From Streptomyces litmocidini (GTDB lineage Bacteria; Actinomycetota; Actinomycetes; Streptomycetales; Streptomycetaceae), in NCBI RefSeq assembly GCF_014649755.1, contig NZ_BMTQ01000027.1, forward strand, positions 1-47,544: DNA of 47,544 nucleotides, in the 5' to 3' direction. The position numbers were made by a program, and so were the translations under genes. Below the pieces are notes generated by a model. That model ran no database searches. It worked only from the letters and a program-made list of their open reading frames with translations, and was not told the origin of the DNA. Every line of letters begins with the position of its first letter. The stretch's first letter is position 1. Positions 8,821 to 16,657 of the stretch are shown here, piece by piece.

Positions 8821-9231
8821 TCAGGTTCGGTAGGGGTGAAGAGCGACGCTCTCCGGTCCGACGCTGATCTCCACCCAGGACTCGTCCACGCTGCTGGGGA
8901 TGGGTGATGCCAGGTCGAACAGCACGGACCAGTGGCCCATCTGGAGGTAGGCGGCTGCGTCGTCGGTCAGGTGAAGGCGGCCGCGCATGATCACCCGGCC
9001 GCCTTCCTGCCGGAGCTTCGGCTCAGTGGTAGCGGCTGGCCGGGTGTTCTGGCCCCAGTGGAGGTCCGCGTCGACGGTCCATTCGATGAGGTGCCGGCCG
9101 TCGGCTTCTCGCGGATCGCCGCGCCAGAGCACCACGGCGGACCCGATGGGAGTGTGAACCCGAACTGTCATGTGCTGCTGCGGGGCCTGCGGCAGGCTCT
9201 CTGTGCGGACGAACATCGCCTCATCATCCAT
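8821..9231 (-). CDS. hypothetical protein (136 aa)
   Basis: Start MDDEAMFVRTESLPQ at the ATG complementary to 9229-9231. It reads as an all-beta domain: HMTVRVHTPIGSAVVLWRG, HLIEWTVDADLHWG, GRVIMRGRLHLTDDAAAYL, HWSVLFDLASP, SWVEISVGPESVALHPY. Strands alternate with short turns, and there is no signal peptide or membrane helix. No motif for a known enzyme is seen. The ATG overlaps a TGACGTCA palindrome (9231-9238), which may or may not be regulatory. Confidence 0.65.
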   Translation of the reverse strand: MDDEAMFVRTESLPQAPQQHMTVRVHTPIGSAVVLWRGDPREADGRHLIEWTVDADLHWGQNTRPAATTEPKLRQEGGRVIMRGRLHLTDDAAAYLQMGHWSVLFDLASPIPSSVDESWVEISVGPESVALHPYRT

Positions 9232-9273
9232 GACGTCACGTCCCGTGACCGTGGAGTTGTCGGGCTGCCGAGG

Positions 9274-9633
9274 TCAAGCGGCGGTGAGCCAGTCCCGGTA
9301 GGCGCCTGCGAGGTCGTCGTCGCGGCGTGTGCCGCGTTCGATGCAGGAGATCACGGCCGGCCAGACGCCGAAGTGCTCGGCGACGGTGGTCAGGGTGATG
9401 TTCTTGGCCTGGCGTGCAGGCCGGAGGTCGGAGACATCCGGGACGCTGACCGGTGTGGTGAGGTAGCGGAAGATCTCCCGGGCGATCGTCCGCTTGAGCA
9501 GGCGGATGATCTCCTTCTTCGTGCGTCCGGCGGCGGTCTGCCGGGCGACGTAGTCGCGGGTGCGGGCGTCGCTGGACATCCGGACGAGAGCGATGCGGTA
9601 GAGGGCTGAGTTCGCCCCGCGGTCGCCGCCGCG
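9274..9633 (-). pseudogene. IS110-family transposase, C-terminal fragment
   Basis: The frame contains RGGDRGANSALYRIALVRM followed by RTRDYVARQTAAGRTKKEII and LKRTIAREIFRYLT. This is the conserved tail of IS110-type (DEDD plus transposase_20) transposases. After it comes an extra HTH-like stretch (ITLTTVAEHFGVWPAVISCIERG), which I believe occurs in some actinobacterial members. The N-terminal DEDD domain is missing, so this is a remnant. Confidence 0.75.
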
Positions 9634-9639
9634 GGAGAG

Positions 9640-10020
9640 GCGGCGCCGCGACCGCCCTCGGCCAAAACGATGGTGCGACCGGCGACGGTGATCCACGAAT
9701 CCCCGCCGGCGGTGCGAACGTCGTCGCCGTCGGTCGGGGGCGTGGAGGGCTGGCCGCCCCGGCCGATGTGGACCTCGAACTCGGTGCCCGGCTTGACTCC
9801 CGTCAGCCGGCACTCGACGTAGTAGCCACCACCCCCACCAGCGCCGCCGCCGCCACGTCGGCGAGCCGGTCCAGGGCTCGCCGGTCAACACCGATGCCGT
9901 ACGACAGGGCGTTGACGACTGCGGCCAGAAGCTGGACGCGGTCGAAGTCCATGCGGGTCACGGTCAGTCCGCTCGCCGGGTCGAAGACGAGGGCCGCGAT
10001 GTCTGCTGGTAGCGGGACCT
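9640..10020 (-). pseudogene. broken hypothetical gene next to the IS110 relic
   Basis: One minus-strand frame reads VPLPADIAALVFDPASG, then MDFDRVQLLAAVVNALSYGIG and LADVAAAALVGVV. It stops, and a second frame continues YYVECRLTGVKPGTEFEVHIG, then DSWITVAGRTIVLAEGG. Together they look like a roughly 120-aa protein with one frameshift, cut at its C-terminus by the IS110 fragment. The family is not recognised and support is moderate. Confidence 0.35.
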
Positions 10021-10029
10021 GCGGCTGGC

Positions 10030-10290
10030 TGGTACCCCTACGTCCTCACCTGCACGCTCGTCGAAGCCGACTGAGCCCGCCCCAACGCCTGGCCGCCCTG
10101 GCCGGCATCACCGTGCTCGACCTCGACCTCCCGGCCGTCCTCGCCGTCGCCCAGCAGGCCACCTGGACCCCGGCCCACCTCCAGCACGCGGCCCAGCCCA
10201 CCGTGGAGCGCCCGGACGGCGCGATCATCGCCACCATCATCCCCGAGCGTTGGAAGGGGAGAACCGGTCCGCGTCCTTGCCCTCGCCCCG
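10030..10290 (+). pseudogene. decayed PIN-like / toxin-type fragment
   Basis: One frame gives WYPYVLTCTLVEAD and stops. A second gives SPPQRLAALAGITVLDLDLP, AVLAVAQQATWTPAHLQHAA, and PDGAIIATIIPERWKG. The order hydrophobic strand, LTVLDLD, helix, AHA, ATxxPxxW is like the C-terminal half of small actinobacterial PIN-domain toxins (inference). Two frames and no start codon indicate decay. Confidence 0.35.
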
Positions 10291-10405
10291 TGAGCACTGC
10301 GGCGGCAGCAATACCAGCCCAGCTGCTCGAAGCGGAACTCCGACTGCTGGCATCCTCGAGCGCCGAAGGGCGTCATCGACGGGCCGTCACCACCAGCACG
10401 GGCAT

Positions 10406-10427
10406 TAACTGATCGTTTCAGAATGAG
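10406..10427. repeat. solo IS5 terminal repeat (same as 30782-30803)
   Basis: TAACTGATCGTTTCAGAATGAG matches, base for base over 22 nt, the left end of the IS5 element at 30783. Here it stands alone, 450 bp before an IS5 transposase N-terminal fragment, and it overlaps the stop codon of the gene at 10418-10810. Confidence 0.75.
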
Positions 10428-10810
10428 GGCGTGGGCTCTTCGTCATCGAGTCGCTGAAGAACCTGCGTGAAGTCACCGGCGTCGAGCAGGCCGGCGAGTA
10501 CCTGGGTCATGTTGTCGATGCCAGCGTCCCGGACTATCAGACCGTCAGAACACCAGAAGTAACGGCCGCCCAACTCCTCGCCCGTTTGGGACCACCTCTT
10601 CATCAGGCGCTCGACCTCGGCGAGCGTGAACACGGTCGCGCTCCAGCGGGAGCCGTCCGCTGCCAGCCTCACCTCTACATCGACGTTGCAGACGGCGTCT
10701 AGATCCTCGCCGGCGCTGGGCAGGAATGACGCCTCGAACCGATCTGTGCGGACGCGGTACCAGGGTTCATCCCAACCCTGCTCAGCGGTTTTGTCCCCGG
10801 TGCTGGTCAT
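10418..10810 (-). CDS. hypothetical protein (130 aa), 3' end inside an IS repeat
   Basis: Start MTSTGDKTAEQGWDEPWYRV is the most plausible ATG; sequence upstream in the frame is Arg/Pro-rich. The protein alternates strands and helices: RFEASFLPS, CNVDVEVRLAADGSRWSATVFTLAEVERLMKRW, GRYFWCSDGLIVRDAG, MTQVLAGLLDAGDFTQVLQRL. It has the size and feel of small immunity-type or regulatory proteins, but I cannot place it. The final codons and TGA lie within an IS5 terminal repeat, so the natural C-terminus may have been replaced. Confidence 0.6.
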   Translation of the reverse strand: MTSTGDKTAEQGWDEPWYRVRTDRFEASFLPSAGEDLDAVCNVDVEVRLAADGSRWSATVFTLAEVERLMKRWSQTGEELGGRYFWCSDGLIVRDAGIDNMTQVLAGLLDAGDFTQVLQRLDDEEPTPSF

Positions 10811-10872
10811 CCGGGGAGTATGTCGATCCGGCTCGGCTTGCTCAACCGGGTTCTCTGGCAAGCTCCAGCCTC

Positions 10873-11050
10873 GTGAACGTGAACCTTGTCCCCGACGATC
10901 TCTGGGACCGGATAGCCCCGCTGTTGCCGGCGCGCCCACGTCGGCACAGCCACCCCGGACGGCTCCCAGTGCCGGATCGGGTCGCACTGACGGGCATCGT
11001 TTACGTCCTGCGCAAGGACATGACCTGGCGCGACGGGCCAGACGCGGAGG
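10873..11050 (+). pseudogene. IS5-family transposase, N-terminal fragment
   Basis: From GTG 10873 the frame reads MNVNLVPDDLWDRIAPLLP, then HPGRLPVPDRVALTGIVYVL and MTWRD. This is parallel to the intact transposase at 30819 (LVLDDLWERVAPLLPP, HPGRLRVPDRAALAGIMYVL, AWRD). The similarity ends soon after and the catalytic core is absent. Confidence 0.8.
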
Positions 11051-11246
11051 AAGAGGCGATGGCCGGTTCCACCGGGCATGCCGGCAGAAGAGGGTTAGCG
11101 GCCCTGTCCGGCCATCGCTCGGATACGCGGCTCCACGAGGCAACACCTTGCCCACAACCACGCTCCGACCCGCACCATAGCCCTTTACGGAATGGGCTGT
11201 ACGTCTGAATTATGACGCGCGTCGGCTGGCATCAAAATTCCCTGGA

Positions 11247-11954
11247 TCATTTCGGGACCTCGGCGTCTTCCCGGTCTAGGACTGCCCGGATCCCTCGGCG
11301 GACCGCCGACGGATATCCGAGCCGGTCCGCGGCCGCCTCAAATGGCAGCTCTGGGTGTGCCTTCACCAGGGTTGCGATCTGCTCGCTTCGGAGCTCCGCC
11401 AGTGCCCGCTGCACGGAGGCGTAGGCGGCCCCGACTGTCTCCTGGACGCTGGCGATCGTGATCGCGGGCTCGGCGTCGAGGAGGACGGCCACCCGGGCAC
11501 GGAGTTCACCACGCGGGACCGCGTCGGTGCTGCCCTTCGGCCGGCCGGGGGCGGCCGACTTTCCGGGACGGCTGTCGCGGAAGGCGTGCACGGTGCTCCG
11601 CGGCCAGTGGTCGACACCGTGGACGTCGACGATGTGCGGGGTGAGACGCGGGTCAGTTGCGTAGCCGTCCCAGGTTCGGGGCGTCACGCCGAGTTCGGCA
11701 GCGGCCTCCTGACGGTCCAGGAGCATGTCGGTTTTGCCGGCAGACGGTAGGTCGGGGACGGTGTCACCGGCGAGGAAGGCAGCGGTCTGCTCGCCGTCCC
11801 ACAGCAGTGTGCGGGCGCCGGCCGAGCTGATCGGAGCGGGAAACCCGGGCTGGGTGTAGGGCTTCTTGTTCCGGAAGGTCCCCATGGCCATGCCCATGTC
11901 CTGGGCCAGCAGCTCCCGGGTCCGGACGAGGTGCTGCCGATCTGGATGGATCAT
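11247..11954 (-). CDS. HTH-domain protein of mobile-region type (235 aa)
   Basis: Start MIHPDRQHLVRTRELLAQ is fixed by GGAGG 10 nt upstream. The N-terminal part (LLAQDMGMAMGTFRNKKPY) is HTH-like. A second HTH-like unit follows (LLDRQEAAAELGVTPRTWDGY) and a third region near the end (AITIASVQETVGAAYASVQRALAEL). It is probably a DNA-binding regulator or plasmid/ICE-type accessory protein. Its last 75 residues match the N-terminal part of the broken gene at 37807-38378 (RVAVLLDAEPAIT.., LAELRSEQIATLV.., ADRLGYP), so both share a module. Confidence 0.65.
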   Translation of the reverse strand: MIHPDRQHLVRTRELLAQDMGMAMGTFRNKKPYTQPGFPAPISSAGARTLLWDGEQTAAFLAGDTVPDLPSAGKTDMLLDRQEAAAELGVTPRTWDGYATDPRLTPHIVDVHGVDHWPRSTVHAFRDSRPGKSAAPGRPKGSTDAVPRGELRARVAVLLDAEPAITIASVQETVGAAYASVQRALAELRSEQIATLVKAHPELPFEAAADRLGYPSAVRRGIRAVLDREDAEVPK

Positions 11955-12269
11955 CGCGGGTGCTCCTCCTGGGGGACGGCCGCCGGGCCGGCCCTTGGGC
12001 GGCACGACATCGCGAATAAATATACAGCACTACCATCAATGGACGTGTCTCCGCCCCCGCGGCCCGCCCCGTGGAGCCCGCGGGGAAGTTCCACACCGCA
12101 CCGGTTCAGCGATGGCTACCGCGTACGCGAAGCCTCACCGCAGCGAGTGGCGGCGCACCCAAGGTCAGGATCGCCGCCGCTCTTGCCGGACAACGTGGAG
12201 GCACGCCCCGCACCTGGGAATGCCTCCTCACCGCAGCCGCAGCAGCCAGTCCGGATGCGGACGCCGGGC

Positions 12270-12530
12270 TTAGCCGAGCCAGACGATGTCCAGGACGGAC
12301 AGGTGCCGCAGGGCTCGGTTGGCGAAGTAGATGGCGGACAGGCGGCCGGCGGACGCGATCCGGACGTCTTCGCCTTCGGGGTCGTCGGGGTCCCACTGGC
12401 GGAAGCCCCACGGGGCGGCCGCGGCGGCGTCGAGCAGGTCCCAGACCGTCTCTTCGGCGTGCTCGGGAAGTTCGGTGAGGACCTTCGCGGCCGGTGTCGA
12501 GAAGCGGACCGCGTACGGCTGCGTGCTCAC
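12270..12530 (-). CDS. RelE/ParE-like toxin of a toxin-antitoxin-like pair (86 aa)
   Basis: Starts at a GTG that overlaps the stop of the upstream gene (GTGA), giving VSTQPYAVRFSTPAAKVL. The fold order is RelE-like: strand YAVRFS, helices AKVLTELPEHAEETVWDLLDAA, then strands EDVRIASAGRLSAIYFAN and LRHLSVLDIVWLG. Classical RelE catalytic residues are not obvious, so activity is uncertain. Translational coupling to the 102-aa partner supports a two-gene toxin-antitoxin-type operon. Confidence 0.6.
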   Translation of the reverse strand: MSTQPYAVRFSTPAAKVLTELPEHAEETVWDLLDAAAAAPWGFRQWDPDDPEGEDVRIASAGRLSAIYFANRALRHLSVLDIVWLG

Positions 12531-12835
12531 CGGCGCCGCCGGCCGCGGAGCTCGGCCATGTCGATGAACCCTGTCTCGTCGTGGCCGGAGGCCACGAACG
12601 CGTCGACCGCCGGGGCGGAAGCGAGACGGGCCTGCCAGACGTGGACGACCTCGTAGAGGGTGTTCAAGGAGAACGTCCGACGCGACTCCTCCAACGCGGC
12701 CGCCCACTCCCTCTCGAAAGCCGGCACCCACCGCTTTGCACGCCGATCGGCCCGCAGCTGGACAAGGAGCTCGGCCGGGGCGCCGGGTGCGGGCGCGTAC
12801 GGCGCGACGGGTGCGGGGTCGGGCTGGACGCTCAT
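12527..12835 (-). CDS. DUF6247-like partner / putative antitoxin (102 aa)
   Basis: Starts MSVQPDPAPVAPYAP; a Pro-rich leader is followed by a helical domain (ELLVQLRADRRAKRWVPAFEREWAAALEESRRTFSL). The C-terminal segment is Trp/Ala-rich (LYEVVHVWQARLASAP) and the end basic (ELRGRRRR). I believe this is the DUF6247 pattern, typically found upstream of a RelE-like gene in Streptomyces. AGGAG lies just before the ATG on the minus strand. TGA overlaps the GTG of the downstream toxin gene. The antitoxin role is inferred from arrangement only. Confidence 0.6.
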   Translation of the reverse strand: MSVQPDPAPVAPYAPAPGAPAELLVQLRADRRAKRWVPAFEREWAAALEESRRTFSLNTLYEVVHVWQARLASAPAVDAFVASGHDETGFIDMAELRGRRRR

Positions 12836-12884
12836 CGGCTCCTCCTGCGGCGGGTGCTACCCGCCACCGTAGAGCGCCACGCCC

Positions 12885-12974
12885 CAGGCCGTGCGGGATC
12901 GGGTCAAGGTCGGTGATGCCCATGGCGTACGCGACGATCGAACCGGCCACAGAGCCCCGGCCGGGCCCCTCCGC
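12885..12974 (-). pseudogene. relic of DNA polymerase III alpha (dnaE-type)
   Basis: The frame reads AEGPGRGSVAGSIVAYAMG then ITDLDPIPHGL. In intact DnaE-type polymerases the same order occurs (GxGRGSAAGSLVAYxLGIT-DxDPxxxGLLFERFLNPER) around the palm active site. The downstream FERFLNPER and catalytic PDID are missing: after HGL the sequence diverges. About 30 codons survive with no start codon, so this is a fragment. Confidence 0.7.
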
Positions 12975-13202
12975 GCATGTCTTATGCGACCACCTATGAA
13001 ACCCCCGCACGCCGCCGCTCTATCCAGCGTGAGGGGGCGAAGACGACCGATTCCGCCTCCCCTGGTGAATGGATGCAGGAGGCTGCGCCAGTGGAGACCA
13101 TCCATGAAGTGCAGGGTCGTCGGCGACATACCTTCCTGGAGGACTCGATAGGATGCGCTGAGTGCACGCGTGGTGACGCTTCGTAATTGAAGGAGATAGC
13201 GC

Positions 13203-13415
13203 ATGGTTCTTAGGGATCCGGCATCGGTCAACATCCGGAAGATCAGGGACTACATCGCCATGAACGGCGAGACCATGGATAAGGACCTGCTCAGGGACGC
13301 CGAAGAGATCATCGAGAAGGCCGAGAAGTCTCAGGCGGAAGGGGACTTCAGGGTCGCCAAGGCAATGACGGACATGGTCCTGGAGAGGTTGAAGAAGGCC
13401 GAGACGAGCGCCTGA
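13203..13415 (+). CDS. small charged helical protein (70 aa)
   Basis: ATG 13203 follows AAGGAGATAGCGC, a strong ribosome-binding site. The product is Lys/Glu-rich and probably all-helical: NIRKIRDYIAMNGETMDKDLLRDAEEIIEKAEKSQ, then VAKAMTDMVLERLKKAE. There are no Cys residues, signal peptide or membrane segment. A less GC-rich codon choice than its neighbours suggests a different origin. Function unknown. Confidence 0.65.
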   Translation: MVLRDPASVNIRKIRDYIAMNGETMDKDLLRDAEEIIEKAEKSQAEGDFRVAKAMTDMVLERLKKAETSA

Positions 13416-13625
13416 CTGTACGGGTCGCCCACTGCGGGATCCTGGTGCCCACCGCGCCAGCCCCGTAGTGCGGGGGACGGCTGATCAGACCGGGGCCGCC
13501 CTCGAGCGTTTCCGCCCCCTCGCGACATTGGATCACGTATCCGGCCGCGCGACTGTTCTACCGCGGCACCGGGCAGGGTTCACCAGTCGCCGGATGATCC
13601 GGCGCGAGAGGGAGGGGGGAACCCG

Positions 13626-14003
13626 ATGGCCAAGGATCTGAATGCCGAGCTGTCCCGCATCTACGAGCGCTGCATCGAGGCGGTACGCACGATCGCCGCG
13701 CTCGACCCGACCAAGCCCGTCGAGGGATGGGACCAGTACACCTGCACGTCCGCCAACGAGTTCGCGATGGACGTCGGGATGGCATGGATGGCTGCTCATC
13801 CCGAGCACGAGGCGCAGGACACGTACCAGGCGATCATGGGCGGCGTTCCCGTTGAGCGGGCGAGTGTCTCCGGGGACTCGCCCACGCGATACGTCACGTA
13901 CGGACTGACGTCGTTCGGCCGTGTCCTGCAATGCATCGAGGCCATGCGTGTCGGCCGATTCGACCCCCACGTGCCAGGCGGCGTCCGAAACGACGATGCC
14001 TGA
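13626..14003 (+). CDS. hypothetical protein (125 aa)
   Basis: ATG 13626 is preceded by GAGGGAGGGGGG about 6-8 nt upstream. Sequence: MAKDLNAELSRIYERCIEAV, then GWDQYTCTSANEFAMDVGMAWMAAHPEHEA, GVPVERASVSGDSPTRYVTYGL, FGRVLQCIEAMRVGRFD. It looks like a compact, mainly helical soluble protein. No family recognised. It converges on the aldose-epimerase-like gene at 14176. Confidence 0.6.
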   Translation: MAKDLNAELSRIYERCIEAVRTIAALDPTKPVEGWDQYTCTSANEFAMDVGMAWMAAHPEHEAQDTYQAIMGGVPVERASVSGDSPTRYVTYGLTSFGRVLQCIEAMRVGRFDPHVPGGVRNDDA

Positions 14004-14175
14004 ACCAACCAAGGCCGGCGTCCAAGCCGTCCCTATCAGGCGGGGGAACGGGCATCGGACCCGTTCCTGACCGGGTCCCGGCTTGCCGCCTGCCCGAGGT
14101 CAAGACCCGGGGGGTGGACGACGGCCCGCAGGCCCGGTCCGCCCCCGGGCACGTCGAGAGGGCGGCCTCAGAAAT

Positions 14176-14979
14176 TCAGCCGAGGGTGCGCCAGGTCCAG
14201 GTGGTGGAGAACTCCAACGGGTCGATCAGGGTGACCAGCCGGGGGGAGGTGTTGAGCCCGTTCGGGGGGCCGGACTGCGGCTCGACGACGATGGCCTCAG
14301 GCTGGGTGTCGCAGATGGTCACCCATTCGGCGCGGCTGTCGATGGCCAGCTCCAGGGCGCCGGGCCAGGTGAGGGTGACGTGCACGCCGTCGGGCATCCC
14401 GAAGGTGTCGTCCCAGGGGCCGGATGCGGGGTCGATGCGGTTTCCGGTGGGCAGCTGGTCCTCGCCGCGTTCCTCCTGCCATGCGGGGGTGAAATCGAGC
14501 TTCACATCGCCACCGGTGCCGAGGTTGCGTCGGAAGCAGGGGCGCCAGCCGGCCTGCGCGGGGAAGCTGTCGTTGCCGGTCTCCACGCCCACGGTGAGGG
14601 TGAGCGAGGAATCGGTGAGCTCGACCAGCTGACTGACGCGCCCGGGGTAGGGCCAGGCGGTGTCGGCGAGGTCGTAGATGAACGCGGCGGAGTCCGTGTC
14701 GGTGCGAGTTACCCTCCAGGCGGTGTCGCGGCCGGTGCCGTGGATGCTGTGCGGCGGGGCGTTGACGGGCATCTGGTGCCGCTCACCGCCGTTGTGGAAC
14801 TGGCCTTGGGCGAGCCGGCCGCACCAGGGCACCGTGGGGAAAGAGCCCTCCTTCGCCCCCTGCTGCAGAAGCTCGATCCCGCGGACGCGCAGGCTGCTGA
14901 TCCGGCAACCGTTACCGGGGGCGACTGTCAGCTCGGCGTCTCCGCTCTTCAATCGGACGTCATCGGCGTTGGTGGTCAT
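14176..14979 (-). CDS. aldose 1-epimerase-like protein (267 aa), one catalytic His replaced
   Basis: Galactose-mutarotase fold: FPTVPWCGRLAQGQF near 47-61, PVNAPPHSIHG (His77 and His80 near the first catalytic position), and IVVEPQSGPPNG with Glu233 as the probable catalytic base. In the family the second catalytic His lies in a GWHPWF/xHPYF motif; here the sequence is AGWRPCF with Arg146 in its place. Length fits the family. Known role of intact enzymes: interconversion of alpha and beta aldose anomers in the cytoplasm. Activity here is doubtful. The start MTTNADDVRLKSGD has GAGAGGAAG about 7 nt upstream. Confidence 0.8.
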   Translation of the reverse strand: MTTNADDVRLKSGDAELTVAPGNGCRISSLRVRGIELLQQGAKEGSFPTVPWCGRLAQGQFHNGGERHQMPVNAPPHSIHGTGRDTAWRVTRTDTDSAAFIYDLADTAWPYPGRVSQLVELTDSSLTLTVGVETGNDSFPAQAGWRPCFRRNLGTGGDVKLDFTPAWQEERGEDQLPTGNRIDPASGPWDDTFGMPDGVHVTLTWPGALELAIDSRAEWVTICDTQPEAIVVEPQSGPPNGLNTSPRLVTLIDPLEFSTTWTWRTLG

Positions 14980-15369
14980 GGGCTTCCTCTCACTGGAGTG
15001 CGCCGCGTAACGCCGCGGCTCGCTTCGCGCTCTCGCCGCGCCGCCGGCGGCCCCTGGGGCGCGGTCGGCACGCGGGAGTTACTTAACGCCATGATCCTGT
15101 CACAAATAGCGACAACAACGGAGTGGTCGTCGCCTGAGCGTGGGAGCGAAGGGCCCCGGGAGGGTGCGCTGTCCCCGCGGTCTTGACCAACCCAAGGGGC
15201 GCAGGAGGGCCCCGGGGAGGGGCGGTCGGACACCGTGGTCGCCGCGCGCCCAATCTCTCTCTACGTAATGATGGCAATACTTTGAGTAATGGCTTGGCTG
15301 TGTGACGGTGCTCCGCAGGCACACCGGGCCATCACCGCTCTCGCATCGACCCCCTGGAGGACTCCCCAG
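14980..15369. other. promoter-bearing intergenic region
   Basis: About 390 bp between the divergent epimerase-like gene and the EF-hand gene, so promoters for both should be here. I see no gene. The stretch 15255-15300 (TAATGATGGCAATACTTTGAGTAATGG) is unusually AT-rich for this DNA and may hold the EF-hand gene promoter (inference). Confidence 0.45.
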
Positions 15370-15909
15370 ATGTTCACTTCCCTTCAGCTCGACCGGGCAC
15401 AGCAGCGCTTCGACACGTGGGACGTCAACGGCGACGGACAGATCGACCGCTCCGACTGGCAGGCCGAGGCCCAGCAGATCCTGAAGGCCCTCCGCGTGCC
15501 TTCCGTCTCCCCGGCCGGCCGCGCCCTGACCGAGGCCTACCTGGGCATGTGGAGCTTCTTCGCGGGCGAGGCCGGGATCGACGAGGAGGACGGCTCGCTG
15601 AACCTCGACCAGTTCAACCACATCGCCCATGAGCACATCGTGGAGGACAGCAGCTCGGGTTTCGGCAGGGTCGTCCGGCCGGTCATCGAGGCCATGGTCG
15701 AACTGGTCGACACCGACGGCGACCACCAGGTCAACCCGCCCGAGTTCAAGACCTGGCTCGACGCCATCAACGCCTCGAACATCGACCCGGCCGAGGCCTT
15801 CCGCCAGATCGACACCGACGGCGACGGCCAGCTCTCCGTCGACGAGCTCGTCCAGGCCGTCCGCGCCTACCACATGGGCGACATCGACGTCCCCCTGCTC
15901 GGACACTGA
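15370..15909 (+). CDS. EF-hand calcium-binding protein, calerythrin-like (179 aa)
   Basis: ATG 15370 has CTGGAGGA about 8 nt upstream. Three canonical EF-hand loops are visible: DVNGDGQIDRSD (18-29), DTDGDHQVNPPE (114-125; Pro before the final Glu is unusual) and DTDGDGQLSVDE (148-159). A degenerate fourth (EEDGSLNLDQF) lies near 72-82. This 3+1 layout is that of calerythrin-type actinobacterial calcium proteins. No signal peptide, so probably a cytoplasmic Ca2+ buffer or sensor. A second EF-hand gene follows 750 bp downstream in the same direction. Confidence 0.85.
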   Translation: MFTSLQLDRAQQRFDTWDVNGDGQIDRSDWQAEAQQILKALRVPSVSPAGRALTEAYLGMWSFFAGEAGIDEEDGSLNLDQFNHIAHEHIVEDSSSGFGRVVRPVIEAMVELVDTDGDHQVNPPEFKTWLDAINASNIDPAEAFRQIDTDGDGQLSVDELVQAVRAYHMGDIDVPLLGH

Positions 15910-15984
15910 GCCCTCAGAAACAGACAGCCAAGACGTACCGGGCACCAGGCGGCCCGGGGCAGGAGAACCTCCCGCCCCGGGCCG

Positions 15985-16083
15985 CACGGTGGACTTCGGC
16001 ACACCCAGTTCCCGGGCCACCACCGCGAGACTCGCACCCTCGCGATACCGGCGCCGGATCCACGCCGACAGTGCTTTCACATC
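15985..16083 (-). pseudogene. relic of the six-HTH gene (module 1 only)
   Basis: The minus frame reads DVKALSAWIRRRYREGAS followed by LAVVARELGVPKSTV. This is nearly identical to residues 4-36 of the six-HTH proteins coded at 22085-23083 and 35549-36547 (DAKALPALVRRRYREGAS, IAVVARELGVSKTTV). Sequence after it is unrelated, so only the first HTH unit survives. Confidence 0.85.
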
Positions 16084-16187
16084 CGCACCACTCCGCCTCC
16101 TTCCCTCACCCGGGCCAACGAGGCGCTTCTGCGGAGCATGCGCCGGCACGGCGACGGCTACTAGAGCGACCCATCCCGGCGGAAGGT

Positions 16188-16355
16188 TCAGACGAGGCAG
16201 CAAACTCCCAGTGCGGCCCGGAGGCTTTCGCCGACGGCCGCCGCCAGGGGCGGGCCGTACGGGACCGGGGCTGATGCGTCCTCGGGGTCGAGGGCGGGTT
16301 CGGGAACTCGGGCGTTCCAGTGGTCGGCCGCGCGGTGCAGCGACGTGACAATCAC
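16188..16355 (-). CDS. possible small protein (55 aa) with broken upstream partner
   Basis: From a GTG at 16353-16355 the frame reads VIVTSLHRAADHWNARVPEP, then ALDPEDASAPVPYGPPLAAA and VGESLRAALGVCCLV. The composition is balanced and protein-like. The GTG overlaps the TGA of an upstream minus frame (RRRYDDFPAPVAETDIHPG.. to PPWR, up to about 16490) that lacks a start codon, so this may be a two-gene remnant. Function unknown; the call is weak. Confidence 0.35.
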   Translation of the reverse strand: MIVTSLHRAADHWNARVPEPALDPEDASAPVPYGPPLAAAVGESLRAALGVCCLV

Positions 16356-16657
16356 CTCCACGGCGGCCTACCAGGCGAGAGCGGCCCGGACGGACAGGCC
16401 GGGCACAAGCCCGCAGCGGCAGCGCGGGTGCCGGGGTGGATGTCGGTCTCCGCGACCGGGGCGGGGAAGTCGTCGTACCGTCGGCGTCAGTTCACAGCCG
16501 CCGCCCACCCGGCTCCGGCCATCCGCGTGCCTGCGCCAGGAACACAGCGTCCCCTTTTCGAGTGATCAACGACGTAATACCCCTGTATCAGGCGAGAGGA
16601 TATGGGAGTTTTGCGCACGATATTCCGCTACTAGGAGAGGAAGAGGTAGGTCCTGTG

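Noticed and set aside
15100..16203. Long minus frame covering the first EF-hand gene and the HTH relic
   Set aside because: Only the 33 codons at 15985-16083 match a real protein; the remainder is the shadow of the EF-hand gene (DVDVDVVG-type repeats).
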